A stretch of 64,000 nt of DNA, taken from the NCBI GenBank assembly GCA_959606905.1, contig CAUHML010000008.1, forward strand, positions 1-64,000. Direction: 5' to 3'. The stretch is from an uncultured Bacteroides sp. Its GTDB lineage: Bacteria; Bacteroidota; Bacteroidia; Bacteroidales; Bacteroidaceae. Shown piece by piece: positions 7,499 through 17,334 of the stretch. Numbering within the stretch: the first letter of the stretch is position 1; each line of letters begins with the position of its first letter. The notes under the pieces are model-generated. The model saw nothing but the letters and a program-made list of their open reading frames with translations, made no database searches and was not told the origin of the DNA. A program made the translations under genes and the position numbers.

Positions 7499-8798
7499 AC
7501 TATATCCGGTCATTTTATTCAGCCTGTTTTCTTTTCCCCAATTGATGCACGCACAAACAGACTCTTTATTTCTTACTGTCGACCAGCTCTTTGAACGGGG
7601 CGTACAATATAGCCTGCAACTTCAGGCGGATGCAATGAAAGAATCTATGGCGCAGGAACGGACACGGACTGCAAGAACTGCGCGACTACCGGAACTACAG
7701 ATTGGACTGAAAGGCGGATTCGTCGGTCAACCCGTCGTTTGGGAACGGGGACTGTCCGCACCTCTCTACCCGGACGCGCCGGACTGGTCACAAAATTATG
7801 CGATTGATTTGGCACAACCTCTCTATCAGGGCGGTAAAATCCGAAGTGCTATCCATAAGGCGGATATTGAAAAGCAAGTCGCCGAATTGCAGACTTTGAC
7901 CGACCGGGCGGAGATTAAACTGAAACTGCTGAATCAGTATATGAATCTCTTCAGCCTCTTTAAGCAGCATGAGATACTGATGCGAAACATTGAAGAATCG
8001 GAACTTCGGTTGCATGATATACGGCGGATGAAAAAGGAAGGGCTGATTACTAATAATGATGTATTGCGAAGTGAGATGCAGTTGACTAACGACCGCCTGT
8101 CTTTGCAGGAAACGGAAAACAGTATTGTGCTTGTATCGCAGCAACTCGATATTCTGTTGGGGCAGGACGAGAATGTATTATTGCGGCCGGATACTGCCCT
8201 GCTTTATCAAGCAGTTGCCTTGCAATCTTATGATGATTATATCGTTCAGGCTTATGCGAACAACCCGGTGATGAAATTGCTTCGTGCACAAACGGAACTG
8301 GCAAGGAATGAAATCCGTTCAACCAAGTCTTTCTCATTACCCGGTATATCGTTATATGCATCGAATACATTGGCACGCCCTGTCTCGCGTACCTTGGCGG
8401 ATATGTACAATAACAACTGGAATGTGGGCGTATCGGTTTCTTATCCTTTATCCTCATTGTATAAGAACAATCATAAAATAAAAGAGAGCAAAATGAGGAT
8501 GTCTTTGCGGAAGAACGAGGAAGAGCAGAAAATGCAGGGAATCCGCATGGAAGTACGTTCCGCATTCTTACGGCATCGAGAAGCCATGCAGAGGGTAGAG
8601 GCTTTGAAACTGTCCGTCCGGCAGGCGGAAGAAAATTACCGTATCATGCAGAACCGCTATCTGAATCAACTGGCTATCCTGACTGATTTGCTCGACGCAA
8701 ATTCCGTCCGCCTGAATGTCGAGTTGCAGTTGGTTACTGCACGCACCCGTGTGATTTATACTTATTATCAACTTCAGAAGGCTTGTGGTCGTCTTTAA
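7479..8798 (+). CDS. TolC-like outer membrane efflux protein
   Basis: 439 residues. A signal peptide (LYPVILFSLFSFPQLMHAQ) is followed by two repeats of the outer-membrane efflux protein (OEP) fold, with long coiled-coil helices such as those around 150-210 and 360-410. It forms the channel across the outer membrane in the tripartite pump with the HlyD and MFS proteins that follow. Candidate starts at 7470, 7476 and 7479 lie close together, all inside the end of the marR gene; I prefer 7479. Confidence 0.88.
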   Translation: MFLKKYKLYPVILFSLFSFPQLMHAQTDSLFLTVDQLFERGVQYSLQLQADAMKESMAQERTRTARTARLPELQIGLKGGFVGQPVVWERGLSAPLYPDAPDWSQNYAIDLAQPLYQGGKIRSAIHKADIEKQVAELQTLTDRAEIKLKLLNQYMNLFSLFKQHEILMRNIEESELRLHDIRRMKKEGLITNNDVLRSEMQLTNDRLSLQETENSIVLVSQQLDILLGQDENVLLRPDTALLYQAVALQSYDDYIVQAYANNPVMKLLRAQTELARNEIRSTKSFSLPGISLYASNTLARPVSRTLADMYNNNWNVGVSVSYPLSSLYKNNHKIKESKMRMSLRKNEEEQKMQGIRMEVRSAFLRHREAMQRVEALKLSVRQAEENYRIMQNRYLNQLAILTDLLDANSVRLNVELQLVTARTRVIYTYYQLQKACGRL

Positions 8799-8812
8799 TA
8801 TACAAAACAGAT

Positions 8813-9883
8813 ATGGCAAATCAATTGAAAGAAAAACAGAAGAAGCTGAAAAAGCTCAGAATCCGCAATATTATTTTAAATTTGGTATGTATCTGTCTGG
8901 CAGGTTCCGGCCTTTGGTGGACTGCCACTTACTTTTGGCGTTATGTAAATTATGAAGTGACGAATGACGCTTTTGTAGACCAATATGTAGCGCCCTTGAA
9001 TGTACGGGCTTCGGGTTATATAAAAGAGGTATGTTTTAAAGAACATCAATATGTGCGTCAAGGGGATACTTTACTGGTGCTTGACAACCGTGAATATCAA
9101 ATCAAGGTGAAGGAAGCGGAAGCTGCTTTGTTGGATGTACATGGCTCACAGGAAGTGCTTCATTCGGGCATTGAGACTGCCCATACAAATATCGCCGTGC
9201 AGGATGCCAACATTGCTGAAGCAAAAACGAAACTCTGGCAACTAGAGCAGGATTATCATCGCTTTGAACGTTTGTTGAAAGAAGAATCCGTCCCGGAGCA
9301 ACAGTTTGAGCAAACTAAAGCTGCCTATGAAGCGGCAAAGGCGCGTTATCAGGCATTGGTTGCTCAGAAACAGTCGGTACTCTCGCAATATACGGAAACA
9401 AGCAAGAAAACAACGAGTGCGGAAGCCGCCATTTTGCGCAAGGAAGCAGACCTCGACTTGGCTAAACTGAATTTGTCTTATACGGTTCTTATCGCTCCCT
9501 ATGACGGATACATGGGCAGGCGGACTTTGGAACCCGGTCAGTATGTACAGACCGGACAAACCATTTCTTATCTGGTACGCAACAAGGACAAATGGATTAC
9601 CGCCAATTATAAAGAAACGCAGATTGCCAATATCTATATCGGCCAACAAGTGCGTATAAAAGTGGATGCAGTGCCCGGAAAGATTTTCCACGGAGAAGTT
9701 ACCGCTATCTCCGAAGCGACAGGTTCCAAATATTCATTAGTTCCTACGGATAACTCCGCCGGAAATTTTGTAAAGGTACAACAGCGGATACCGGTACGGA
9801 TTGAACTGGAAGATGTCTCTTCGGAAGAAATGGCACAGTTGAGAGCTGGTATGATGGTAGAAACAGAAGCTCTGCGCAAATGA
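8813..9883 (+). CDS. HlyD/EmrA-type periplasmic adaptor
   Basis: 356 residues. One N-terminal membrane helix (about 17-37) is followed by a split biotinyl-lipoyl domain (VRASGYIKEVCFKEHQYVRQGDTLL and YTVLIAPYDGYMGRRTLEPGQ), a coiled-coil hairpin (about 90-215) and a beta-barrel domain. It bridges the MFS pump and the TolC-like channel. The Met at 8813 is used; the in-frame start at 8783 overlaps the upstream gene. The 3' end overlaps the MFS gene by four bases (ATGA). Confidence 0.9.
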   Translation: MANQLKEKQKKLKKLRIRNIILNLVCICLAGSGLWWTATYFWRYVNYEVTNDAFVDQYVAPLNVRASGYIKEVCFKEHQYVRQGDTLLVLDNREYQIKVKEAEAALLDVHGSQEVLHSGIETAHTNIAVQDANIAEAKTKLWQLEQDYHRFERLLKEESVPEQQFEQTKAAYEAAKARYQALVAQKQSVLSQYTETSKKTTSAEAAILRKEADLDLAKLNLSYTVLIAPYDGYMGRRTLEPGQYVQTGQTISYLVRNKDKWITANYKETQIANIYIGQQVRIKVDAVPGKIFHGEVTAISEATGSKYSLVPTDNSAGNFVKVQQRIPVRIELEDVSSEEMAQLRAGMMVETEALRK

Positions 9884-11484
9884 TAACGATGAAAGAGTTG
9901 GAAGCACCTATCCGCCAATGGGTGCCCGATTGGCTCGGACTTGTCAGTATCTTCGTCGTGATTCTTCCTGTCACTATGCTCAATGGTTCTTATACGGGTA
10001 GTATGCTTGAAGTTTCGAATACACTCGGTACGAATTCGGAAGATATAACAATGGGATATTATGCCGCTTCGGCAGGCATGGCTATCGCGTATCCCATTAT
10101 TCCTAAAGTCCTGGCTGCCTTTTCCGTGAAATCGCTGTTGTTGATTGACTTGATACTGCAATTCTTCCTGAGTTGGGTTTGCGCCCGTACGCAGAATGCT
10201 GATATTCTGATTGTTTGCAGTTTTGCCGTCGGTTTCCTGAAAGGTTTTCTTATGCTGTGGTTTATCCGTTACGCCCAAAAGATTTTCAGCCGGAAGAATG
10301 TGCGTAGCGAGTTTTATTCTTATTTTTATCCGTTAGTGTACGGTGGGGGACAGGCTTCGATGTTGGTAACCGCTCTGTTGGCATATCATTATAACTGGAA
10401 ATATATGTATTACTTTATGATGATACTGATTTTGATAGCTATCTTGTTTGTTATCATCTGTTTCCGTCATAACCGCCCCATTAAAGCCGTTGCCTTGTCC
10501 GACTTGCATATTCGTGAGATGTTTGTTATATCGACCGGACTGTTGATGTTGATGTACGTTATCAATTATGGAAAAGTGCTCGATTGGATGGCATCCGGTA
10601 AGATATGTGCATATATCATCATAGCTCCTATGCTGATTGCCTTGTTTATCTGGTATCAGAGCCATTCGGAGAAACCTTATGTAAGTCTTGCACCCTTATT
10701 TCAGGCCAAAGCGATTGTCGGCTATCTTTATATGATGCTTGTCATGTTTTTCAGTACATCAACCACTTTATTGACTAACTATCTGACTATTATTCTGAAA
10801 GTGGACACTACGCATACCTATTCCCTTTATATCTATCTGCTTCCCGGGTATATAGTCGGTGCGTTTATCTGCTTCTGGTGGTTTCGCTGGCAGCGTTGGC
10901 GTTTCCGCTTTCTGATAGCGGGGGGAATGAGTTGCTTTGTGATTTTCTTCGGTATCCTGTATTTCGGCATCTCTCCGAATAGCACTTATGAAATGTTATA
11001 CCTGCCCTTATTCTTTCGTGGCTTGGGAATGTTGACTTTGATTATAGCTTTCGCCTTGTTTGCCGTAGAAGATTTGAATCCGAAATTCTTATTGTCGAAT
11101 GCATTCTTTCTGATTATTTTCCGTTCCGTATTGACGCCCATTATGGCTACTTCGTTTTATAGCAATGTACTGTACCGGCTGGAACAAAAATATATGTATT
11201 CTTTGTCGGAGACTATAACGACTGCCGACCCACTGGCAGCGTCACGGTATAGCCAATCTTTGAACAACGCACTGGCGCAGGGGCACGGAAATGCCGAGGC
11301 GGCACAACTGGCAACTAATTCTTTATATACTACCTTGCAACAGCAAAGTCTATTGCTCGCACTGAAAGAAATACTGGGCTATCTGCTGGTTATATCAATC
11401 ATCATTGCTGTTGTTTCCCGTTTTATTCCGTTCCATAAGACACTCCGTGTCACATTTAAAAGAACGGGTGACGATATGGTTTAA
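9880..11484 (+). CDS. EmrB-like MFS efflux transporter
   Basis: 534 residues with about 14 hydrophobic segments, the DHA2 (EmrB/QacA) drug-exporter layout. It ends in a cytoplasmic tail with several basic residues. It is translationally coupled to the adaptor (start inside the previous stop) and completes the MarR-regulated tripartite pump. Substrate is unknown; EmrAB-type pumps export hydrophobic weak acids, bile salts and drugs, which would suit a gut organism (inference). Confidence 0.88.
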   Translation: MITMKELEAPIRQWVPDWLGLVSIFVVILPVTMLNGSYTGSMLEVSNTLGTNSEDITMGYYAASAGMAIAYPIIPKVLAAFSVKSLLLIDLILQFFLSWVCARTQNADILIVCSFAVGFLKGFLMLWFIRYAQKIFSRKNVRSEFYSYFYPLVYGGGQASMLVTALLAYHYNWKYMYYFMMILILIAILFVIICFRHNRPIKAVALSDLHIREMFVISTGLLMLMYVINYGKVLDWMASGKICAYIIIAPMLIALFIWYQSHSEKPYVSLAPLFQAKAIVGYLYMMLVMFFSTSTTLLTNYLTIILKVDTTHTYSLYIYLLPGYIVGAFICFWWFRWQRWRFRFLIAGGMSCFVIFFGILYFGISPNSTYEMLYLPLFFRGLGMLTLIIAFALFAVEDLNPKFLLSNAFFLIIFRSVLTPIMATSFYSNVLYRLEQKYMYSLSETITTADPLAASRYSQSLNNALAQGHGNAEAAQLATNSLYTTLQQQSLLLALKEILGYLLVISIIIAVVSRFIPFHKTLRVTFKRTGDDMV

Positions 11485-11564
11485 TTTGTCCTTCGCGGAT
11501 TTTGATGAATGGTAATGTAATGATTGTTAGTGAATTTTTATATCTTTATGGCAAAATCTAAAAT

Positions 11565-12524
11565 ATGGAGACAAAGAAAATAATCTCAAAAAAGAAAGGC
11601 TTTTTCGAACTATTGCTTGTGACTGATGGGCAAGGATATATGATTGATCGATATTGGGAACGTGGTGGTATATTCGTTCTTTTACTATTTATATTGTCAG
11701 TACTGCCATATTCATCGAAAGCCCAGATGTCGTCTGATAGCCTCGTCCAAAAAATAGCCGGATATATCGATGCTATACAGAATTTTGGGGATGTACTGCC
11801 GCAAGAAAAAGTCTATTTACACTTTGATAATACCAGTTATTATCAGGGAGATCCTATTTGGTTTCAATGCTATGTCGTCACACCCGGACTGAACCATCCG
11901 ACGGAGCTAAGTAAAACACTCTATGTAGAATTGTTGAATCCTGGTGGTGAGATAATTTCAAAACGAGTATTACCTATACGGAACGGTCGTTGTCACAGCA
12001 GTTTCGAATTGACGCAACTTCCTTTCTATTCCGGTTTTTATGAAGTCCGTGCCTACACGAAATATATGTTGAATTTTGGGGAGGAGATTATTTTCTCACG
12101 CGTTCTTCCTGTTTTTGATAAACCTGCTAATCCGGGTGAATATAAAGAGAAAAATATACAAAAGTATGCGGTTTACAAGTATCCGCAGACCAGAAAGAAA
12201 GCAATGAAGGCAAAAAAGGTTAATTTAAAGTTCTTTCCAGAAGGAGGAAATTTGGTAAAAGGTGTTCCTTCACAGGTTGCTTTTGAAGCAACTGATGCTT
12301 ACGGAAATCCCATAACGCTCTTTGGTAGGATTATCAATCGGAGAAAAGAAGAAATCGGTCATTTTGCCACTATACATGAAGGGCGGGGCGTATTTACTTA
12401 TATACCTACCGGTGAAGACGCTGACAAAGCCGAAGTGGAGCTTGGTGGAAAGAAGTATCGCTTTGACTTAGTGACCGTAGAACAAAGAAAGAGTTGCTAT
12501 CCGGTTCAATACATTATTGAATAG
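11565..12524 (+). CDS. Truncated macroglobulin-domain (MG2-like) surface protein
   Basis: 319 residues. A membrane/signal segment (about 34-54, ending SSKAQ) is followed by the YLHFDNTSYYQGDPIWFQCYVV block and immunoglobulin-like strands typical of the alpha-2-macroglobulin MG2 domain in large Bacteroidetes surface proteins. Such proteins usually run to about 800-950 residues with a later TonB-plug-like domain. This one stops soon after the second domain (KYRFDLVTVEQ), and its last codons form the left arm of a terminator. A start at 11640 (MIDRYWERGG) would give a more normal signal peptide. It is probably the 5' remnant of a larger gene; a natural short form cannot be excluded. Confidence 0.65.
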   Translation: METKKIISKKKGFFELLLVTDGQGYMIDRYWERGGIFVLLLFILSVLPYSSKAQMSSDSLVQKIAGYIDAIQNFGDVLPQEKVYLHFDNTSYYQGDPIWFQCYVVTPGLNHPTELSKTLYVELLNPGGEIISKRVLPIRNGRCHSSFELTQLPFYSGFYEVRAYTKYMLNFGEEIIFSRVLPVFDKPANPGEYKEKNIQKYAVYKYPQTRKKAMKAKKVNLKFFPEGGNLVKGVPSQVAFEATDAYGNPITLFGRIINRRKEEIGHFATIHEGRGVFTYIPTGEDADKAEVELGGKKYRFDLVTVEQRKSCYPVQYIIE

Positions 12525-12543
12525 GGATAGCAACTCTTTTTTA
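12488..12543 (+). terminator. Strong terminator overlapping the end of the MG2-like gene
   Basis: A perfect 15-bp stem AAAGAGTTGCTATCC/GGATAGCAACTCTTT (12488-12502 and 12525-12539), then a T run. The left arm lies in the last codons of the upstream gene. The stem can also end minus-strand transcription of uxaA (12562-14052). Confidence 0.85.
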
Positions 12544-12561
12544 TCTATATCGGTGATCTTT

Positions 12562-14052
12562 TTATAAAGTAACGCCTGTCTTGAAGATAGCTATTTCGCG
12601 ATAACCTTTCTTTTCATTGTTAACGAATTCACCGCTCGCCACTTTGATAACGTAGTCGATAAAACGTTCGCAAGTCTTTTCCATTGGTTCGTTCTCAACG
12701 ATTACTCCTGCATTGAAGTCAATCCAACCCGGTTTGTTCTTCGCTAGATTTGAATTGGTGGAAATCTTCATTGTCGGGACAAAGGTACCGAAAGGCGTGC
12801 CACGTCCGGTAGTGAAAAGTACCATGTGACATCCGCAAGCGGCAAGGGTAGTAGCGGCTACCAGGTCATTGCCCGGAGCAGAAAGCAGGTTAAGTCCTTT
12901 CTTTTGCAGGCGTTCGCCGTAAGGCATTACACCGGACACATAACTCTTACCACATTTCTGTGTACATCCTAAGGCTTTTTCTTCCAATGTAGAGATACCG
13001 CCGGCTTTGTTTCCCGGAGACGGATTTTCACCAACAGGCTCTCCGTGTGACAGGAAGTATTCTTTGAAATCATTAATCAAATGTACTGTCTGTTCGAACA
13101 AGCCTTCGTCTGAACAACGATTCATTAAGATAGTCTCTGCACCAAACATTTCCGGCACTTCGGTCAGGACACTCGTACCGCCTTGTGCAATCAGGAAGTC
13201 GGAGAACATACCCAATAGCGGATTGGCTGTAATGCCGGAGAAACCGTCGGAACCACCACATTTCAGACCCACACGGAGTTCAGACAAAGGAACATCGGTC
13301 CGTTCATCTTTGGATACTTTGGCATACAATTCACGCAGAATTTCCATTCCTTCTTCATATTCATCACCTACTTTTTGAGTTACCATGAATTTTACACGGT
13401 CTTTGTCGTACTCACCTAGAAATTCACGGAATACATCCGGCTGGTTATTCTCGCAACCCAGACCCACTACCAACACTGCACCTGCATTGGGATGAAGCAC
13501 CATGTCACGAAGAATCTTTTTCGTATTTTCATGGTCGTCGCCAAGCTGTGAGCAGCCGTAGTTATGTGGGAAAGCAACGATTGCATCCACGCCTTTTCCT
13601 GCTGTTTCACGGCGCAGTCCTTCTGCTAATTGTCCGATAATACCATTTACGCAACCGACAGTCGGAATGATCCATATTTCATTTCTTACGCCGACATCGC
13701 CATTCTTGCGGCGGTAGCCTTTGAAGGTTAAGTCTTTATGAGGGATATCCAAAGAGACCTGAATCGGATTATAGGTATATTCCAGTAATCCGGCGAGGTT
13801 CGTTTTGATATTCGTTTCGTTCATCCAGTCGCCTTGTTTCTTTGCCATTAGGGCGTGTCCGATAGGATAGCCGTATTTAATGACGTTTTCGCCTTCGGAG
13901 AAGTTCTTTAATGCGAATTTGTGTCCTGCGGGGATGTCTTCATTTAATGTAATCTCTATTCCATCTACGGAGAGATATTCTCCTGCCGGGAGGTTAACAA
14001 TGGCAACGGCAACGTTGTCGGCAGGATTAATTCTTAAATACTTTGTTTCCAT
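12562..14052 (-). CDS. uxaA: Altronate dehydratase
   Basis: 496 residues, normal UxaA length. It converts D-altronate to 2-keto-3-deoxygluconate in galacturonate breakdown. A small N-terminal SAF-type domain (about 1-75) precedes the large catalytic domain, with conserved cysteine-bearing blocks VGLGCENNQPD, GLKCGGSDGFSGITANP and LGCTQKCGKS (probable metal/FeS site). The start METKYLRINPADN at 14052 is chosen over 14106, which would extend into the regulator gene. It lies 31 bases after the LacI-type gene on the same strand, probably co-transcribed with it, and the product feeds KdgK encoded divergently. Confidence 0.92.
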   Translation of the reverse strand: METKYLRINPADNVAVAIVNLPAGEYLSVDGIEITLNEDIPAGHKFALKNFSEGENVIKYGYPIGHALMAKKQGDWMNETNIKTNLAGLLEYTYNPIQVSLDIPHKDLTFKGYRRKNGDVGVRNEIWIIPTVGCVNGIIGQLAEGLRRETAGKGVDAIVAFPHNYGCSQLGDDHENTKKILRDMVLHPNAGAVLVVGLGCENNQPDVFREFLGEYDKDRVKFMVTQKVGDEYEEGMEILRELYAKVSKDERTDVPLSELRVGLKCGGSDGFSGITANPLLGMFSDFLIAQGGTSVLTEVPEMFGAETILMNRCSDEGLFEQTVHLINDFKEYFLSHGEPVGENPSPGNKAGGISTLEEKALGCTQKCGKSYVSGVMPYGERLQKKGLNLLSAPGNDLVAATTLAACGCHMVLFTTGRGTPFGTFVPTMKISTNSNLAKNKPGWIDFNAGVIVENEPMEKTCERFIDYVIKVASGEFVNNEKKGYREIAIFKTGVTL

Positions 14053-14083
14053 GTACTTGTTAGTTGGATTTGTTTTTTTGTTG

Positions 14084-15148
14084 TTATTTGCTATGGTAAT
14101 AATCAATGGTTTCTACTGTCAACAAGTCAATTGGCATATAGTTGATGCAGGTCACTTCTTTCTTGAAAATAAGGTGGTCGCAAAGAGCTTTAATACCATT
14201 GAAACCTTGCAATTCCGGTTGCTGGGCAATGAGGAAGGAAACACTTCCTTCTTTCAGGCAGGTGACATTCCGTTCGAGAAGATCATAACCTATCAGGTTG
14301 AAGTCTTTCTTTCCGTGACTTTGCAGATATTCGCCCACGATGTAGACTTTGGAGTTAAAAGTAATTCCGTTCTTCACTGTCGGGTGGGTGCGGAAGAGTT
14401 CATCCAGCATCTCATTGTCTTCGTCGTTGCGTTCGGCATGCAAGTCGAGCTCCAGTATAGTACAAGACGGATGATATTCTTCCATGTACTGCCTGAATCC
14501 GATTTCTCTGTTCTCTTGCTGGTTAGAACCGACAATTCCTTCATGTATTTTACGGAAAATGACGATTTCTTTTTCATCTCTGGCGAGCAGCATCAACATC
14601 CGTGCAGCAAAATATCCGCTCTGACGTGAGTTCTGGCCGAAGAAGGCGAGGGGAGGAACATCCTTGATATTCGAGTCTATATATATATAAGGTATGTCTA
14701 GTGTGTGCAGCCGGTCGGTGAATCTTTTCGTATATTGCGGAGCGGTGGGGGCCACCATAACTCCGTCCGGTTGAAGAGTGATAATCGTTTCGCTGGCATC
14801 AACAAAGGAATGATAGTCGTATGGGTCGTAGTAGTTGATTTTCACCGAGGTATTAAAATCTGAATAGGTAGCAATAGCCTCGTGGATACCCAGTTCTACG
14901 GCAGTCCAGTATTCACCTTCCAAATGTTCCGGCAAAAGGCATATGAACGTATATTTCTTATTGGAAGCCAGCGCACTGGCATACATATTAGGCTGGTAGT
15001 CAAGCTGTTTTAGAATTTCTTCCACTCGTTTCTTACTTGCTTCCGATACTCCGCTACGACTGTGGATCACACGGTCTACCGTTCCTACTGATACATCTGC
15101 CAGACGCGCGATATCTTTAATTCTGATTCTTTCGGGCAATTTATTCAT
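14084..15148 (-). CDS. LacI family regulator of hexuronate catabolism
   Basis: 354 residues. N-terminal LacI HTH (RIKDIARLADVSVGTVDRVIHSR) with hinge helix (PNMYASALASN), then a periplasmic-binding-like effector domain (about 60-340). It sits between uxaA and the divergent kdgK-kdgA pair, so it very likely controls both sides. A near-perfect palindrome overlaps the kdgK promoter (15222-15249). The effector is probably a hexuronate intermediate such as KDG (inference from context). Confidence 0.88.
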   Translation of the reverse strand: MNKLPERIRIKDIARLADVSVGTVDRVIHSRSGVSEASKKRVEEILKQLDYQPNMYASALASNKKYTFICLLPEHLEGEYWTAVELGIHEAIATYSDFNTSVKINYYDPYDYHSFVDASETIITLQPDGVMVAPTAPQYTKRFTDRLHTLDIPYIYIDSNIKDVPPLAFFGQNSRQSGYFAARMLMLLARDEKEIVIFRKIHEGIVGSNQQENREIGFRQYMEEYHPSCTILELDLHAERNDEDNEMLDELFRTHPTVKNGITFNSKVYIVGEYLQSHGKKDFNLIGYDLLERNVTCLKEGSVSFLIAQQPELQGFNGIKALCDHLIFKKEVTCINYMPIDLLTVETIDYYHSK

Positions 15149-15221
15149 ACGATTACCTTATTTATATAGGTTTTTGTGCTCGCACACAATAATAATCTTA
15201 ATATTTTCGATACAAATATAT

Positions 15222-15258
15222 AACAATTTTTGTAATTACGAAAATTGTTGTATCTTTG
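15222..15258 (+). promoter_or_regulatory. kdgK promoter with LacI-type operator candidate
   Basis: AACAATTTT (15222-15230) and AAAATTGTT (15241-15249) flank TGTAATTACG, giving a 28-base palindrome with one mismatched pair. TATCTTTG (15251-15258) follows at once as the -7 element, so a bound repressor would cover the -33 to -7 region. Further repeated CGCACAC motifs occur at 15181 and 15263 on either side. Confidence 0.7.
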
Positions 15259-15400
15259 TGCCCGCACACGAAAGGTATGTGGTGTTAGTCTTTTTATAGA
15301 TTAATAGTCATGTTATCAGTGTGTTAACCCCTAAAATAGGGCTGGAATGATAAATTGAAAGTTCATAATATTAATAACTTAGAATTTAAAACATAAGATT

Positions 15401-16426
15401 ATGGGAAAGAAAGTCGTTACATTAGGCGAAATCATGCTTAGATTATCAACTCCGGGTAATACTCGTTTTGTTCAATCTGATTCTTTTGATGTAGTATATG
15501 GTGGTGGAGAAGCGAACGTTGCTGTAAGCTGTGCCAACTACGGACATGACGCCTATTTCGTAACTAAATTGCCGAAACACGAAATTGGACAGTCTGCTGT
15601 TAACGCATTGCGTAAGTATGGTGTGAAGACAGACTTTATTGCTCGTGGCGGCGATCGTGTAGGTATCTACTATCTTGAAACAGGTGCTTCTATGCGTCCT
15701 AGCAAGGTTATCTATGACCGCGCTCATTCTGCTATTGCTGAAGCCGACGCTGTTGACTTCGACTTTGACGCTATCATGGAAGGCGCTGACTGGTTCCATT
15801 GGTCTGGCATCACTCCGGCTATCTCTGACAAGGCTGCCGAACTGACTCGTTTGGCTTGTGAAGCTGCAAAACGTCATGGTGTAACTGTTTCTGTTGACTT
15901 GAATTTCCGTAAGAAACTGTGGACAAAGGAAAAAGCACAGTCTATTATGAAACCGTTGATGCAGTTTGTCGATGTATGTATCGGTAACGAAGAAGATGCA
16001 GAACTTTGCCTGGGCTTCAAACCGGATGCAGACGTTGAGGCCGGTCACACAGATGCTGAAGGCTACAAAGGTATCTTTCAACAGATGATGAAAGAATTCG
16101 GATTCAAATATGTTGTTTCTACATTGCGCGAATCTTTCTCCGCAACTCACAACGGTTGGAAAGCTATGATTTACAACGGCGAAGAATTCTATACTTCAAA
16201 ACGTTATGATATTGATCCGATTATCGACCGTGTAGGTGGTGGTGACTCATTCTCCGGTGGTATCATCCACGGTTTGATGACTAAACCTAATCAGGGCGAA
16301 GCTCTTGAATTTGCAGTGGCTGCGTCTGCCTTGAAACACACTATTAATGGTGATTTTAACCTTGTTTCCGTAGAGGAAGTGGAAGCATTGGCTGGTGGTG
16401 ATGCAAGCGGTCGTGTACAGAGATAA
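15401..16426 (+). CDS. kdgK: 2-keto-3-deoxygluconate kinase
   Basis: 341 residues, PfkB/ribokinase family. The N-terminal GEIMLRLSTPGNTRFVQSDSF and YGGGEANVAVSCANYG (substrate-binding) and the C-terminal DRVGGGDSFSGGIIHGL (catalytic Asp, anion hole) are clear. It phosphorylates KDG to KDPG with ATP. First gene of a two-gene operon with kdgA, 50 bases apart, transcribed from the LacI-type operator/promoter region. Confidence 0.93.
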   Translation: MGKKVVTLGEIMLRLSTPGNTRFVQSDSFDVVYGGGEANVAVSCANYGHDAYFVTKLPKHEIGQSAVNALRKYGVKTDFIARGGDRVGIYYLETGASMRPSKVIYDRAHSAIAEADAVDFDFDAIMEGADWFHWSGITPAISDKAAELTRLACEAAKRHGVTVSVDLNFRKKLWTKEKAQSIMKPLMQFVDVCIGNEEDAELCLGFKPDADVEAGHTDAEGYKGIFQQMMKEFGFKYVVSTLRESFSATHNGWKAMIYNGEEFYTSKRYDIDPIIDRVGGGDSFSGGIIHGLMTKPNQGEALEFAVAASALKHTINGDFNLVSVEEVEALAGGDASGRVQR

Positions 16427-16476
16427 AGAGATAAGTTGAAAGTTTAAAAACAATTCATTTAAAATAGGAGATTAAA

Positions 16477-17145
16477 ATGGCAAAATTCGATAAAATAGCC
16501 GTATTGAATAAAATCGGTTCTACAGGAATGGTTCCTGTATTCTATCACAAAGATGCAGAAATTGCAAAAAAAGTGGTAAAGGCTTGTTATGACGGTGGTG
16601 TTCGTGCTTTTGAGTTTACCAATCGTGGTGACTTTGCACAGGAAGTATTTGCTGAAATCGTAAAATTCGCAGCAAAAGAATGTCCTGAAATGGCAATCGG
16701 TATCGGTTCTATCGTTGATCCGGCTACTGCCGCTATGTATTTGCAACTGGGTGCTAACTTCGTAGTAGGTCCATTGTTCAATCCTGAAATTGCTAAGGTA
16801 TGTAACCGTCGTTCAGTGGCTTATACTCCGGGTTGTGGTTCTGTATCAGAAGTTGGTTGCGCTCAGGAAGTAGGTTGCGACCTTTGCAAAGTATTCCCGG
16901 GTGATGTTTACGGAACAAACTTCGTGAAAGGTTTAATGGCTCCGATGCCATGGTCTAAGTTAATGGTGACAGGTGGGGTAGAACCTACAAAAGAAAACCT
17001 GACAGCATGGATTAAGGCTGGTGTATTCTGTGTAGGCATGGGGTCTAAATTGTTCCCGAAAGATAAAGTGGCAGCAGAAGACTGGGCTTATGTAACAGCT
17101 AAATGCGAAGAAGCTCTCGGCTATATTGCTGAAGCTCGTAAATAA
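16477..17145 (+). CDS. kdgA: KDPG aldolase (4-hydroxy-2-oxoglutarate aldolase)
   Basis: 222 residues. Class I aldolase barrel with the Schiff-base Lys in [12 protein letters not shown] and the Glu-containing [10 protein letters not shown] block. It splits KDPG into pyruvate and glyceraldehyde-3-phosphate, the last step of the pathway begun by UxaA and KdgK. Two terminators follow. Confidence 0.93.
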   Translation: MAKFDKIAVLNKIGSTGMVPVFYHKDAEIAKKVVKACYDGGVRAFEFTNRGDFAQEVFAEIVKFAAKECPEMAIGIGSIVDPATAAMYLQLGANFVVGPLFNPEIAKVCNRRSVAYTPGCGSVSEVGCAQEVGCDLCKVFPGDVYGTNFVKGLMAPMPWSKLMVTGGVEPTKENLTAWIKAGVFCVGMGSKLFPKDKVAAEDWAYVTAKCEEALGYIAEARK

Positions 17146-17176
17146 GATTAGAGAGCGAAAGCTGTCTATAATAAAA

Positions 17177-17200
17177 AAGAGGCTGGTGAGACAGCCTCTT
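17177..17200 (+). terminator. Terminator of the kdgK-kdgA operon
   Basis: AAGAGGCTG/CAGCCTCTT 9-bp stem with a 6-base loop, about 30 bases past the kdgA stop codon. The T tract is short. Confidence 0.65.
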
Positions 17201-17201
17201 C

Positions 17202-17252
17202 AAAATATGCCTCAAAGGGTTAGTTAGTTTAGTTAGTAATGAGGCATATTTT
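17202..17252. terminator. Second hairpin after kdgA
   Basis: AAAATATGCCTCA/TGAGGCATATTTT, a perfect 13-bp stem with a 25-base loop, flanked by T-rich DNA on the + strand. It can act as a back-up terminator, or as the terminator of the minus-strand gene at 17335-17595. Confidence 0.6.
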
Positions 17253-17334
17253 CATTTTGTTTAAAGGTGTTTAAAGGGGATAGGTCATCGGAATGAGTGA
17301 TTCATTTCGGTGGCTTGTTTTTTGTTACTTTTCA

